From positions 186,001 through 250,000 of the forward strand of contig JAJEBY010000011.1 of assembly GCA_022822305.1 (NCBI GenBank): 64,000 nucleotides of DNA. Direction: 5' to 3'. Made by a program: the position numbers and the translations under genes. Positions 24,121-32,583 of this stretch are shown here, piece after piece (position 1 is the first letter of the stretch; each line of letters begins with the position of its first letter). Source of the DNA: Anaerolineae bacterium. Its GTDB lineage: Bacteria; Chloroflexota; Anaerolineae; Aggregatilineales; Phototrophicaceae. The notes beneath the pieces are model-generated. The model saw nothing but the letters and a program-made list of their open reading frames with translations, made no database searches and was not told the origin of the DNA.

Positions 24121-26213
24121 TATCCACCGCTTTCATCGGTGGAAGGCGGCGCTTGCACATCAATGGAATACAAGAAAATGCGATCGCCGAAGGGTTCGTC
24201 GTCTTTTAGGGTGTGTAGGCGTTCGCCATCCGATTGACGGTAGGCGCCGACAGAGATGAAATATTCGCCATTCAAGGTGGTATCGGGCAGTCGCACGGAT
24301 GTTACCTGAATGAAGACATCGCGGTCGCGCAGGCGCTGCGGATTGACGCCGATGATGTCGTGATTGCCGATACGAGTGACGGGGTCGGACAAGATATGCG
24401 TGAACAGCAACAAATCGTTGGGTACGGCGCCTTCCGTACGCCAGTAGGTGATGACCTCGACGATTTCGCCGGGTCGAAAGCTGCGGTCAACATTTGGTTG
24501 GTAGCCAAGAAAGGTCAGGTTATCGCCGAAGCGAATCGGCGGCGGCACGGGCATCGCTTCGCCGGCCACTTCCGGATCGTACCAGACGGGCGACATGGTG
24601 ATGAAGCCGCCCGCGCGATCAGCGAGATAATCGGTCGTTTCCAGTTCAAAGACGGCATTACGCGGCAGCTTGTCCATAACCGGTTCGCCGTTGGCCAACC
24701 ACTCCCGCAGGTAGAGATGGAGGCCGTCGTAAGTCTCTTCGCTGAAGAAGATCATGCGCTGCCTGGCCCCGCCATTAGCCAGCAATATGCTTTGCGCGCA
24801 ATCCACCTCGTGAAACTGAAGATCAATCCGGTTCATCATCAGCAGGGTCTTTTCACTGTCCGAGAGCGACGCATCCGGCTCGGTGTTGCGCCAATTGTCA
24901 TCACAAATGACATTTGGCAAATCGTTGCCTTTGGCATCGAGATAGTGGGCGATCTTTCCCAAGTTGCCATTCACGAGCGGCAGGACTTCTTCATGATTGC
25001 GCCAAGCCACGAACAGATCTTGCCAGGTCCAGAGCACGTTCAAGACGAGCATAAAGAGCGCCAGGGCGACTGCCATGCGGCGAAAGACGATATCGGCAAA
25101 GATATTGTGGCGAATCATCGAATAAAATCCGATGCCGCAGAAGATAGCGAGCTGGGGCAGGACGGCCGCCATACGAGTGAAGTTGGGACTATTGGGCACA
25201 ATCAGCGCAGCCGGCAGGCAAACAATTCCCATGATCAGAATAAGCATGAAACGGGGACGATTGCTGCGCACGATGCAAATGATGATGCCGGCCAGGGAGA
25301 AGACGCCGCTGAAGACATCGATAAAGGGACGCCCCGGCAAATTGTGTGTGGGATCTGTATCACCGACACGGACGATAGACAGCAGGCCGTCGGCGACCGA
25401 GCGCAGGAGACCGTCGGTGTAGTTGGTCAATATGCGTTGGCCGGCAGCGTACTCCGGCAGATTGATCGAAGAAATCAGATATGGCATGGCGATTATGATC
25501 ATCACCAGGATGGCGAAGCCGGTATAACTGCGGCGTTGGCGGAACATGGCGTTGCGAATGTAGAGGAGATGGGCGATATACAGCATGCATCCGAGAACGA
25601 TAAAGAGGCTGGACGGGTGAAGATAAAAGCTGAAGCCGAGCAAGATACCTAAAGACGCGAAGGAGACAATATTGGCGGTGACTACGCGCGTCCGGCGATA
25701 CACGGGCAGGGACCGCGCCAAAGCCAGCAGCGTCGCCGATACCAGAAATACGACGGTGGCGTCGGCGGTTACGCTGCGCGCGATGAGGATGTCGCTAAAG
25801 TTCACGGTGATCAATCCCGCCGCAATCACAGCGACAATGGGATTGAAGAGATGGCGCCCCAATGCGTATGTGATTGCGATTGAAAGCAGACTCAAATACA
25901 CGGAGAGGATGCGAAATCCGATCGTGCCTTCGCCGATGAAGAGCGTCACGAAAGCCACAAGCACATGGTACATGCCTTCACGCCCGCCATCGTCGCCCGG
26001 GAAGAATACATAGATATCGCCTAGTCGGACGTTATCCACCAATCGAATGTTGGTGATTTCGTCTTGGCTGAATCCTTGCGGAACGTTGGCGAGATCGGCC
26101 ATGCGCAGGAGCGCCGCAATCAAGAGCAGGATGATGGCAATAGGAAAGCTCATGCGGCTGTTCAACACCGCATGTCCCACTACAAGCCGAATGATTGTAG
26201 ACTCAGTTGCCAT
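24120..26213 (-). CDS. GT39-type membrane glycosyltransferase with C-terminal beta domain
   Basis: 697 residues with about 10-12 membrane helices. The GT-C fold signature is in the first extracytoplasmic loop, NVPQGFSQDEITNIRLVDN, with the acidic pair D51-E52 as the likely catalytic acid and partner; this is typical of lipid-phosphate-sugar-dependent (PMT/ArnT-like) transferases. The C-terminal extracytoplasmic domain (about 575-690: FRPGEIVEVITYWRTEGAVPNDLLLFTHI ... GEYFISVGAYRQSDGERLHTLKDD) is a beta fold also seen in the five GT paralogs near 41-52 kb. Its acceptor is unknown. A candidate promoter leaves only 6 bases between the -10 and this ATG, so a leaderless transcript or an internal start at 26153 is possible. 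Confidence 0.82.
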   Translation of the reverse strand: MATESTIIRLVVGHAVLNSRMSFPIAIILLLIAALLRMADLANVPQGFSQDEITNIRLVDNVRLGDIYVFFPGDDGGREGMYHVLVAFVTLFIGEGTIGFRILSVYLSLLSIAITYALGRHLFNPIVAVIAAGLITVNFSDILIARSVTADATVVFLVSATLLALARSLPVYRRTRVVTANIVSFASLGILLGFSFYLHPSSLFIVLGCMLYIAHLLYIRNAMFRQRRSYTGFAILVMIIIAMPYLISSINLPEYAAGQRILTNYTDGLLRSVADGLLSIVRVGDTDPTHNLPGRPFIDVFSGVFSLAGIIICIVRSNRPRFMLILIMGIVCLPAALIVPNSPNFTRMAAVLPQLAIFCGIGFYSMIRHNIFADIVFRRMAVALALFMLVLNVLWTWQDLFVAWRNHEEVLPLVNGNLGKIAHYLDAKGNDLPNVICDDNWRNTEPDASLSDSEKTLLMMNRIDLQFHEVDCAQSILLANGGARQRMIFFSEETYDGLHLYLREWLANGEPVMDKLPRNAVFELETTDYLADRAGGFITMSPVWYDPEVAGEAMPVPPPIRFGDNLTFLGYQPNVDRSFRPGEIVEVITYWRTEGAVPNDLLLFTHILSDPVTRIGNHDIIGVNPQRLRDRDVFIQVTSVRLPDTTLNGEYFISVGAYRQSDGERLHTLKDDEPFGDRIFLYSIDVQAPPSTDESGG

Positions 26214-26219
26214 AACTAT

Positions 26220-26247
26220 ATTCTAACGTATCTATACTGTCGCTCAA
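26220..26247 (-). promoter_or_regulatory. Candidate promoter of the GT39-type gene
   Basis: Minus strand: -35 TTGAGC (26247-26242), 16-base spacer, -10 TAGAAT (26225-26220). The ATG at 26213 would be at or near the transcription start, implying a leaderless message. Confidence 0.4.
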
Positions 26248-26274
26248 ACAATCTGGAATTCGGCATAATAGGTG

Positions 26275-27498
26275 TCAGGAACAGATTGGCGCGGGCGCCT
26301 TCGCCAGCGCAACCGGGCCATCGGCGGGACGGGCCGGGATTTCGAAGTCGTCGCAGACCTTGCGCATGTTCGCCAATTTGATATAGGCTGGCCTGGGCAT
26401 TCCTGAATCCGGCACGATTATGGACCACCAGTATTCTTCATCATTGGGCTGCCATGAGGGGTCGGGCAAGTATATGAGCGTCATCAAGCCGATCCACGGT
26501 CTCCAGTTGGCAATGACATATTCGTATGCCCGATAAAGGAAATCCGCTTGTTCGTCTTCGGTCACGCCGAACCAGGCATAAGTCGGGTCGAGACTATCTG
26601 TCGTGTAACCGAATTCCATTATGGCCATTTGGCGTCCTGCGTCATTGTACCGCAGCATGATTTTGCGCAAGTCTTCGACGCGCCGAAATGTGAACCAGCG
26701 GTGCCGAGCCTCGTCGTCGTCCGGTCCAATTTCCGGCGCGGCAAAACCAGGCGCGTGTACGCCTACCACGTCGATATAGTGCTGGAATCCGTTGCGATAC
26801 ATGTGATCGAAGAAGATATCGTCGGGTACGGCTGTACGGTCGTTCGTGCCAGTGGGCGCCAGGCCGGCAGAGATGACTATCGCGGCGGGATCAGCTCGTC
26901 GAATCGCTTCGCTGCAGGCGGCCAGCAGATCAACATAGGCGGCCGCATCGGGCTGTTGATTGCCCCATTCGCGGCTGAGATTTGGCTCGTTCCAAACTTG
27001 ATAGGCCACTATCTCTCCGCGATATCGCTGCGCCAGCGAGAAGCAATAGCTTGACCATGCATCCAGGTCCGCCGGGGGCGTGTCGTGTACGTCTTCGAGC
27101 AAAGGATCAGCGTCGCTTGATCGCGCCCATTCCGGGACATTACCGAGACGCGCGATAATGCTGAGGTCACGCTGCTTGGCCCCGGCAAGAATGCGATCTG
27201 ACTGGCGCCAGTCCCAGATACCGGGCAAGGGCTCAAGTTCGCTCCAGGCGAAAGTCTGCTTGAAATGACTGAAAGACATCAGACGCACCAGGTCGAGCTG
27301 TTTGCCCGCATCGCCATTCCACCACAAGAATGTCTGAATGCCGTAGGTCAAGGACGGGAAAGGCGGGTCCACAATCGCCGATGCTTGAAACGGATCCTGC
27401 TCCGGCAGGTAACGCGCCAATATAGCAAGAACGATGGCTGCCATAAGCGCCAGGGCAGCAATTAGTCCGAGGACTTGGCGCGAGCGCGTCACGAACAT
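26275..27498 (-). CDS. Membrane-anchored clan GH-A-like glycosidase-like protein (first of three)
   Basis: 407 residues from the ATG at 27498, which follows the upstream stop by 1 base. An N-terminal membrane helix (about 8-30) anchors an outside domain. The (beta/alpha)8 fold of clan GH-A is indicated by FAWSELEPLPGIWDWRQSDRIL, the acid/base motif VYQVWNEPNLSREW... in the form YQVWNEPNLSREWG (Glu near residue 171) and the nucleophile motif IMEFGYTTD (Glu near 294). The spacing of about 123 residues fits the family (GH39/GH5-like). The substrate is unknown. Two similar genes lie directly upstream in the same direction, suggesting duplication. Activity is inferred from residues only. Confidence 0.75.
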   Translation of the reverse strand: MFVTRSRQVLGLIAALALMAAIVLAILARYLPEQDPFQASAIVDPPFPSLTYGIQTFLWWNGDAGKQLDLVRLMSFSHFKQTFAWSELEPLPGIWDWRQSDRILAGAKQRDLSIIARLGNVPEWARSSDADPLLEDVHDTPPADLDAWSSYCFSLAQRYRGEIVAYQVWNEPNLSREWGNQQPDAAAYVDLLAACSEAIRRADPAAIVISAGLAPTGTNDRTAVPDDIFFDHMYRNGFQHYIDVVGVHAPGFAAPEIGPDDDEARHRWFTFRRVEDLRKIMLRYNDAGRQMAIMEFGYTTDSLDPTYAWFGVTEDEQADFLYRAYEYVIANWRPWIGLMTLIYLPDPSWQPNDEEYWWSIIVPDSGMPRPAYIKLANMRKVCDDFEIPARPADGPVALAKAPAPICS

Positions 27499-27499
27499 A

Positions 27500-28942
27500 T
27501 CAGGTTCCCGCGGACGCCGTATGCTGTCGCTGCCACTCGCGAATTGCATCGTATGCAGGTCTGAAGACAAAATCGGGACCAATCAGAGAATAGGCTACGT
27601 TGTCGTTATCCGAGGCCCAACCTGCTTGTGGACCATAGTTGAAATTCCAGATGAAAGCCAGCCAGACAAATTCCCAGTCCTCCATCCTGCTCATGGCTTC
27701 CGGAATCCACTGCGCTTGTTCTTCCAATGTATTATCCAGCGCGAAGCCAAATCCTTCGCTGACTCCGTCCAAGTCTTCTGCTGAGGGCCAGCCGAACTCT
27801 GTGACGCAGAGTTTGGTATCTTTGCCCGCCGCGCGGATGCGATTGGCGTAGCCTTCGAGCGTACTGCGGAAACTCCAGCTGTGATGCGGGTTATCAAAGG
27901 GACCGCGGAAGAAGGCCGTGGGATCGTCCGGAATCTCGTTGTAGCGGTATTCGGGACCGATATTGTAACCGTTGTGATGCGCGCCGACACAATCCGCCCA
28001 TTCCAGCATGCCGGCGTCAATTAGCTGATCCATATAGCTGAAATCATCAACGGCCGTGACGCCGTCGTTCACGCCGGTCGGCGACAGCGCCCCGCTGATA
28101 ACTATAATGCCGGGATTAATGGCTTTGATGGCGTCGTGAGTTTCTTGCAACAGCGCGACGTAGTCACCTGCGCTGAGGCCGTTGACCGAGGTCCATTCGC
28201 GGTCGATATTCTGCTCGTTCCAAACTTCAATGGCATGGATGCGACCCGGATAGCGATTGACAATTGCGGCGACGAAACTGGCGAAGACTTGCGGATCAGC
28301 CGGCGGACCGTGTCTTTCAAGATTGGCTTCTGGCTCGCGCGCCCAATCCGGAGCGGTGACGATCGACAGCATCAGTTTGATATCGAACGTTTCGGCGCTG
28401 GGCATTACCAGGTCCAGCGCGCTCCAATCGATTTCGCCTGGTTCGCGTTCCATCGTTTCCCAGCGCACTTGCTGCTTGACCCAGCTCAAGCCGAGATCAT
28501 TGCTGACGGAGTTAAACCAACTGTCTTGGTTCTCCGGAACGAGATCGGGCGCGTGTTCGACCTGGATACCAACCTGATATCGCATGTTGTCGACGGGCAA
28601 GGCCGTGGGTGTCGGCGGAGCGGGAGTATCGGTTGGCGTCGGCTCCTCGGTGGCTTCGAGCGCGGGCATGGGAAAGTACTCGGTTGCCGTCGGCGGAATC
28701 AGCGTGGCTGTTGCCGTCGGCAAGGGCGTTGCAGTCGGCGCGATGTCGGTGGCCAAAGGCGCGTCGGCGGCGACTTGATTGGGCGTTTCCAGGGGCAGAG
28801 GGATGCTGGCGCCGGGATCTGCCGCATCGGGATTGTATGTGAAATAGATGGCCAAGAATGTTGATACGGCGACGATCAACGTGATGGACAGCCAGATGAT
28901 GACAAAACCGCGTATCTGCCTGTACACCGTTCTGGTTACCAT
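27500..28942 (-). CDS. Membrane-anchored clan GH-A-like glycosidase-like protein (second of three)
   Basis: 480 residues. An N-terminal membrane helix (about residues 12-33) is followed by a Pro/Thr-rich linker (ATPLPTATATLIPPTATE region, to about 115) and a GH-A-like domain. The acid/base segment reads AIEVWNEQNIDREW (Glu near 242; the usual Pro after NE is replaced by Gln), and the nucleophile segment is VTEFGWPSAEDLDG (Glu near 381). Both catalytic residues are kept. It starts 52 bases after the third member's stop, and its own stop is 1 base from the next gene. The linker suggests a stalk that holds the domain away from the membrane. Confidence 0.75.
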   Translation of the reverse strand: MVTRTVYRQIRGFVIIWLSITLIVAVSTFLAIYFTYNPDAADPGASIPLPLETPNQVAADAPLATDIAPTATPLPTATATLIPPTATEYFPMPALEATEEPTPTDTPAPPTPTALPVDNMRYQVGIQVEHAPDLVPENQDSWFNSVSNDLGLSWVKQQVRWETMEREPGEIDWSALDLVMPSAETFDIKLMLSIVTAPDWAREPEANLERHGPPADPQVFASFVAAIVNRYPGRIHAIEVWNEQNIDREWTSVNGLSAGDYVALLQETHDAIKAINPGIIVISGALSPTGVNDGVTAVDDFSYMDQLIDAGMLEWADCVGAHHNGYNIGPEYRYNEIPDDPTAFFRGPFDNPHHSWSFRSTLEGYANRIRAAGKDTKLCVTEFGWPSAEDLDGVSEGFGFALDNTLEEQAQWIPEAMSRMEDWEFVWLAFIWNFNYGPQAGWASDNDNVAYSLIGPDFVFRPAYDAIREWQRQHTASAGT

Positions 28943-28994
28943 TTCGAACTCCTGGACGCTTGAGCGCGCTCAAGTCGTCTGGCCGCGATTTAAT

Positions 28995-31862
28995 TCAGCG
29001 CGCCCCGGCTATAGCTGCGCAGGCGGGGCAGGATCCATCGGGCCGGACAATTGCGTAGCCGGCCTGCGGATCCGAGCCATAGTGCGTGAAATCGACGTTC
29101 CAGACTATCAGCAAGCGAACCTGGCCACTCCGAGAAGCGAGCGCAGCCGATTCCGCCAACCACGCCGCCTGCTGGGCTACAGTAACATTATCCGCCCAAC
29201 TGAAATATTCCGAAAGTGCGGGAAAGCCGTCTGCGGTCAGATAGCCCAATTCCGTGAAACAGATCGGCCGGCGCGTGATGCTGATGTAGCCGTTGAGCAT
29301 GCCGAAGAAGTACCGCGTGTAATAGTTGTCTCCGCGTGGGTCGCCGCTGGTTTGGCTGGGTGGAACGATGCCCTCATTGTAGTGAGCGCCGACGCAATCC
29401 AGATGATTCAGACCGCCGGCGGCGACCATCTCCCGCAGCCAGGTATTATCGGGCATCACTTGATCGGGCCGGTCGGATACGCCCGTCGGCGCCGGGGCGG
29501 CGCTAATGACCATGGTATTGGCGTTGACTGCTTTGATCTTCCGGTAGGCGTGCGCCAACATGGGCACATAGGCGGAACCGCTAATTTGGCCGCGTGGCCA
29601 CTCGCGATCGAGGTTAGGCTCGTTCCAGACTTCGATGGCGTCGGCGCCCTGGCCGGCGATCCGCGCCAGCCAATCGGTATACGATTCGATGAATGCCTCC
29701 CCACCCTGCGCGAGTTCGTTGGGACGGCCAACCGTACCGACCAGGATTTTGAAGCCGTTGCTGTGCGCGCTGTTGATTTCGCCGGCCATATCGGGCGGGC
29801 TACGCCAATCGAAGCGCGCCTGGATTTTCATCCAGGACATGCCGGCGGAATGCATGGCGCCGATGGCGCGGCTGCTGCCGGCGTGGGTAACATGCCCGCC
29901 AATCTCGATGCTGATGCTGCCTGGCGGCGGCGGAACGGCGGCGAAATTGCCCGGGATCGCAGCATTGCTGGGCTGGTCGGAAATGGCTGGCGCGGCAGCG
30001 ACGATCACTGGGCGCGGCATTGGCGTCGGTAGCGGGGTCGGCGTCGGTGTGGGTGTGGGCGTTGGCGTTGGATTAAAAAGCGGCAAGACTGCGCCTTGGC
30101 GTTGGCTTTTGACGACGCCGGCGTCATTGACAACGGCCATATTCACCGCATATTTGCCATCGGGCGCGGTCAGGGTCAGGACGATGTCTTCATGAAGTTC
30201 GGCGGTCATTTCCGCGACTTTGCCAGCGCTCCCTTCAATCGTCCAACGCGCGGACAGCGACTCCGTTTCAAATTCTCCCGGCGATTGCGCTTTGAAGCTG
30301 CGGACAGCATCAACGATGCCGGGCATCAGATCCTTGGAGAGCAAGTCGTCAAAGGCGATGCCGGCCAAACCATAGCTCAGGGCATGATCCATGCGCGATC
30401 GCAGGGCGGGCGCATCGGTGAGCCAGACGCGCGCGTCCGCATGGCTGCCCGCAGCGACAAAGTCCAGGACGCGAAGGTTCAGCGAATCATCGACCGAGAA
30501 CGCTGCGCTGCGGCCATCAAGCCAGACGCGCATTGGCGTGCCGGGTTCGACGCTGCCGGTATCGCTGACTGCCGCGGCGCTGATCCGCGCATCGCCGAGC
30601 GCGGCCAGCGCCTTGTCGAATCCCACATGAGCATATGATCCCTCAGATTCGCGAATTGATTCGGCGCTCAATCGCAGCAGGATTTTGCTACGGTCAACAT
30701 CCTCGAGCGCGCGGCGCAGCCAGTTGGTCAACGACGAGGGGGCGTCCGTAGCAAGGTCTGAAGGATGGATCTCGACAGCCAGCTGAAAGTAATCCACAGC
30801 AGCGCCAAGCGTTGGCCAGTCATAGGCGTCTTCGGCGACGCCGGCGACGTCTCCGGATCGGACAATCAGGCCGAGCAGCAGCCCCTTGTCGTGAAGTTTC
30901 GCGCTCAATTGATTGATGAAACCGCTAAAGTCATCACGAAATCGCGGAGATAGATCGCGGTAGTCGATGAACACGCCGTGGAAGCCGTTGAACTCGACCA
31001 TATTCGTGATTTGCGAGATATGTTCGGCGCGCAATCCCGGATGGCTCACCAGGCGCTCGACTGTCGCTGGATCGATCAGGCGCGGATCGCTGAAGTTGCG
31101 GATCAAGGGCATGTACACATAGTCGGATTCGACATTGCCGCCCGGCGCCAAGCTGCCGATCAGACCGCCGCTGAAGGACGGACGCAAACCGGCCGGGCTG
31201 ATGATCGACGCCAGCTCGACCACATCGACATTCAGATCGTGGGACAATTCCTGCGCCACCATAATAATCGGCAGCGCGGACTTCGCTTCAAAGAGCGCGA
31301 GCGCTAAAGGCAGAAACGCTGCCTCACCCGACAGTTGGCGGTCCCGCAACCGGGACGGGATGAATCGCCAGGCGCGGCTGTCCCAACCGTAAAGCGAGAG
31401 CAATTCGGGCATCGAATCTGTATCGGGAATGCCGAGATCGAATGTCAGGCGATCGGGCGCGGATCCGATGGCGTCCAAGTGGAAGACGGAACTCCGCAGA
31501 GTGAGGCGCGCGGGAAGCGCCTGCGGCGCGTCCACAAGCGATTGAGGCAGCGTCTCGCTGTCGGACCGGAACTCGGCTTGAGCGATTGCGCTCACGCGCA
31601 CGGCAAAATCGTTGCCGGCGATGTCATTTGGCAGACGGACGGTCAGCGCATCGGAGACGATGAGTTCGGGATTGTCGCGGTTGAGCGGGCTGTATTGCAG
31701 GGCGGTCAGGCGATCGTACAGGCTAAATGGCGGGAGGAACAATCCTATAACGAGGAGGATGGCCGACATGATGAGAGAGGCGACAGCGATGAGCGCGCAG
31801 CCGGCGTTGCGGTTGTTTTGGCGAGTGCGCTGCGGGGGCGGATTGGGATGGCTGTAGGTCAT
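28995..31862 (-). CDS. Large membrane-anchored protein with GH18-like middle and GH-A-like C-terminal domain (third of three)
   Basis: 955 residues. An N-terminal membrane helix (about 22-44) is followed by a beta-rich region, a central domain resembling GH18/YaaH-type barrels (FNGFHGVFIDYRDLSPRFRDDFSGFINQL, then VDYFQLAVEIHPSD; about 270-430), a TPTPTP linker (near 607) and a C-terminal GH-A-like domain. The latter keeps EVWNEPNLDREW (Glu near 747) and CFTELGYLTADG (Glu near 870). In the middle domain the expected DxxDxDxE of active chitinases is FIDYRD, so activity there is doubtful. It may bind or process cell-surface glycans, which is inferred from domain types and its position with glycosyltransferase genes. 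Confidence 0.72.
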   Translation of the reverse strand: MTYSHPNPPPQRTRQNNRNAGCALIAVASLIMSAILLVIGLFLPPFSLYDRLTALQYSPLNRDNPELIVSDALTVRLPNDIAGNDFAVRVSAIAQAEFRSDSETLPQSLVDAPQALPARLTLRSSVFHLDAIGSAPDRLTFDLGIPDTDSMPELLSLYGWDSRAWRFIPSRLRDRQLSGEAAFLPLALALFEAKSALPIIMVAQELSHDLNVDVVELASIISPAGLRPSFSGGLIGSLAPGGNVESDYVYMPLIRNFSDPRLIDPATVERLVSHPGLRAEHISQITNMVEFNGFHGVFIDYRDLSPRFRDDFSGFINQLSAKLHDKGLLLGLIVRSGDVAGVAEDAYDWPTLGAAVDYFQLAVEIHPSDLATDAPSSLTNWLRRALEDVDRSKILLRLSAESIRESEGSYAHVGFDKALAALGDARISAAAVSDTGSVEPGTPMRVWLDGRSAAFSVDDSLNLRVLDFVAAGSHADARVWLTDAPALRSRMDHALSYGLAGIAFDDLLSKDLMPGIVDAVRSFKAQSPGEFETESLSARWTIEGSAGKVAEMTAELHEDIVLTLTAPDGKYAVNMAVVNDAGVVKSQRQGAVLPLFNPTPTPTPTPTPTPLPTPMPRPVIVAAAPAISDQPSNAAIPGNFAAVPPPPGSISIEIGGHVTHAGSSRAIGAMHSAGMSWMKIQARFDWRSPPDMAGEINSAHSNGFKILVGTVGRPNELAQGGEAFIESYTDWLARIAGQGADAIEVWNEPNLDREWPRGQISGSAYVPMLAHAYRKIKAVNANTMVISAAPAPTGVSDRPDQVMPDNTWLREMVAAGGLNHLDCVGAHYNEGIVPPSQTSGDPRGDNYYTRYFFGMLNGYISITRRPICFTELGYLTADGFPALSEYFSWADNVTVAQQAAWLAESAALASRSGQVRLLIVWNVDFTHYGSDPQAGYAIVRPDGSCPACAAIAGAR

Positions 31863-31923
31863 GTTGAGGCTCGGGTGCTTTGGTTTGCACGTTTAACTTC
31901 AATTGCGCGTCGGCAGGGTCAAG

Positions 31924-32583
31924 TCAATCTGTCTGAATATCCATTCCATCCCGCGCGGAGCGTACGGCGTTGACCAGGATGCGGGCGCGGCTGCGCAACT
32001 GCGATTTCGACCAGGCGCCATCGCCGACCAACCAGCCGCCCATGCCGCAGGCGACCGCGCCGGCCAACAGAAACTCGCGCGCATTCTGATCGTCCATGGC
32101 GCCATTGCACATGAAGGTCATATGGCTTAACGGACCGAAGATCGCGCGGAAATACTCGATACCCAAGGCGCCAATGGGGAAGATTTTCAGCAGCGGCACG
32201 CCCATATCCCAGGCGGCGACCGCTTCGCTGGCAGTGGCGACGCCGGGTCCCATCAGCACATCGCGCGCCATGACGGCCGAAACGACCTCGGGCTGGAAAG
32301 CCGGCGATACCACAAAGTCAGCGCCGGCATCAATCACTGCTTCGGCGCTGTCGACATCGAGTACGGTCCCCATTCCGACGCAGGCTTCATCTCCATATTC
32401 GGCTTTGAGGGCGCGCATGGCGGCGATTGGCGCTTCCGAGTTCATCAAAAGTTCAAAGCAACGGATGCCCTCGTTCATCAACACTTCGCTGACGCGCAGG
32501 GCGACATCCGGCGGGAATGCGCCGCGCATCCCGGCCACGATTCCGTCTGACATTATCCAGCGCAGCGCAGTTTGGCTTTCCAT
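31924..32583 (-). CDS. eda: KDPG/KHG aldolase
   Basis: 219 residues of a class I aldolase barrel. The start MESQTALRWIMSDGIVAGMRGAFPPDVALRVSEVLMNEGIRCFELLMNSEAPIAAMRAL follows the Eda pattern. CVGMGTVLDVD and DAGADFVVSPAFQPEVV carry substrate-binding loops, and the Schiff-base Lys is in GVPLLKIFPIGALG. The family cleaves 2-keto-3-deoxy-6-phosphogluconate to pyruvate and glyceraldehyde 3-phosphate, or 4-hydroxy-2-oxoglutarate; which one cannot be told. Its ATG overlaps the SH3-protein stop (ATGA-like, 1 base), so it is translated with it. The neighbours are surface-glycan genes, not Entner-Doudoroff genes. Confidence 0.87.
   Translation of the reverse strand: MESQTALRWIMSDGIVAGMRGAFPPDVALRVSEVLMNEGIRCFELLMNSEAPIAAMRALKAEYGDEACVGMGTVLDVDSAEAVIDAGADFVVSPAFQPEVVSAVMARDVLMGPGVATASEAVAAWDMGVPLLKIFPIGALGIEYFRAIFGPLSHMTFMCNGAMDDQNAREFLLAGAVACGMGGWLVGDGAWSKSQLRSRARILVNAVRSARDGMDIQTD

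Noticed and set aside
24234..25652. 472-residue plus-strand open frame inside the GT39-type gene
   Set aside because: It is an antisense shadow: high GC at third positions keeps the opposite frame open. It has no ribosome site or recognisable motif, and the minus-strand gene has clear membrane helices.
28848..30032. 394-residue plus-strand open frame across two GH-like genes
   Set aside because: It spans two genes and an intergenic gap on the other strand without motifs.
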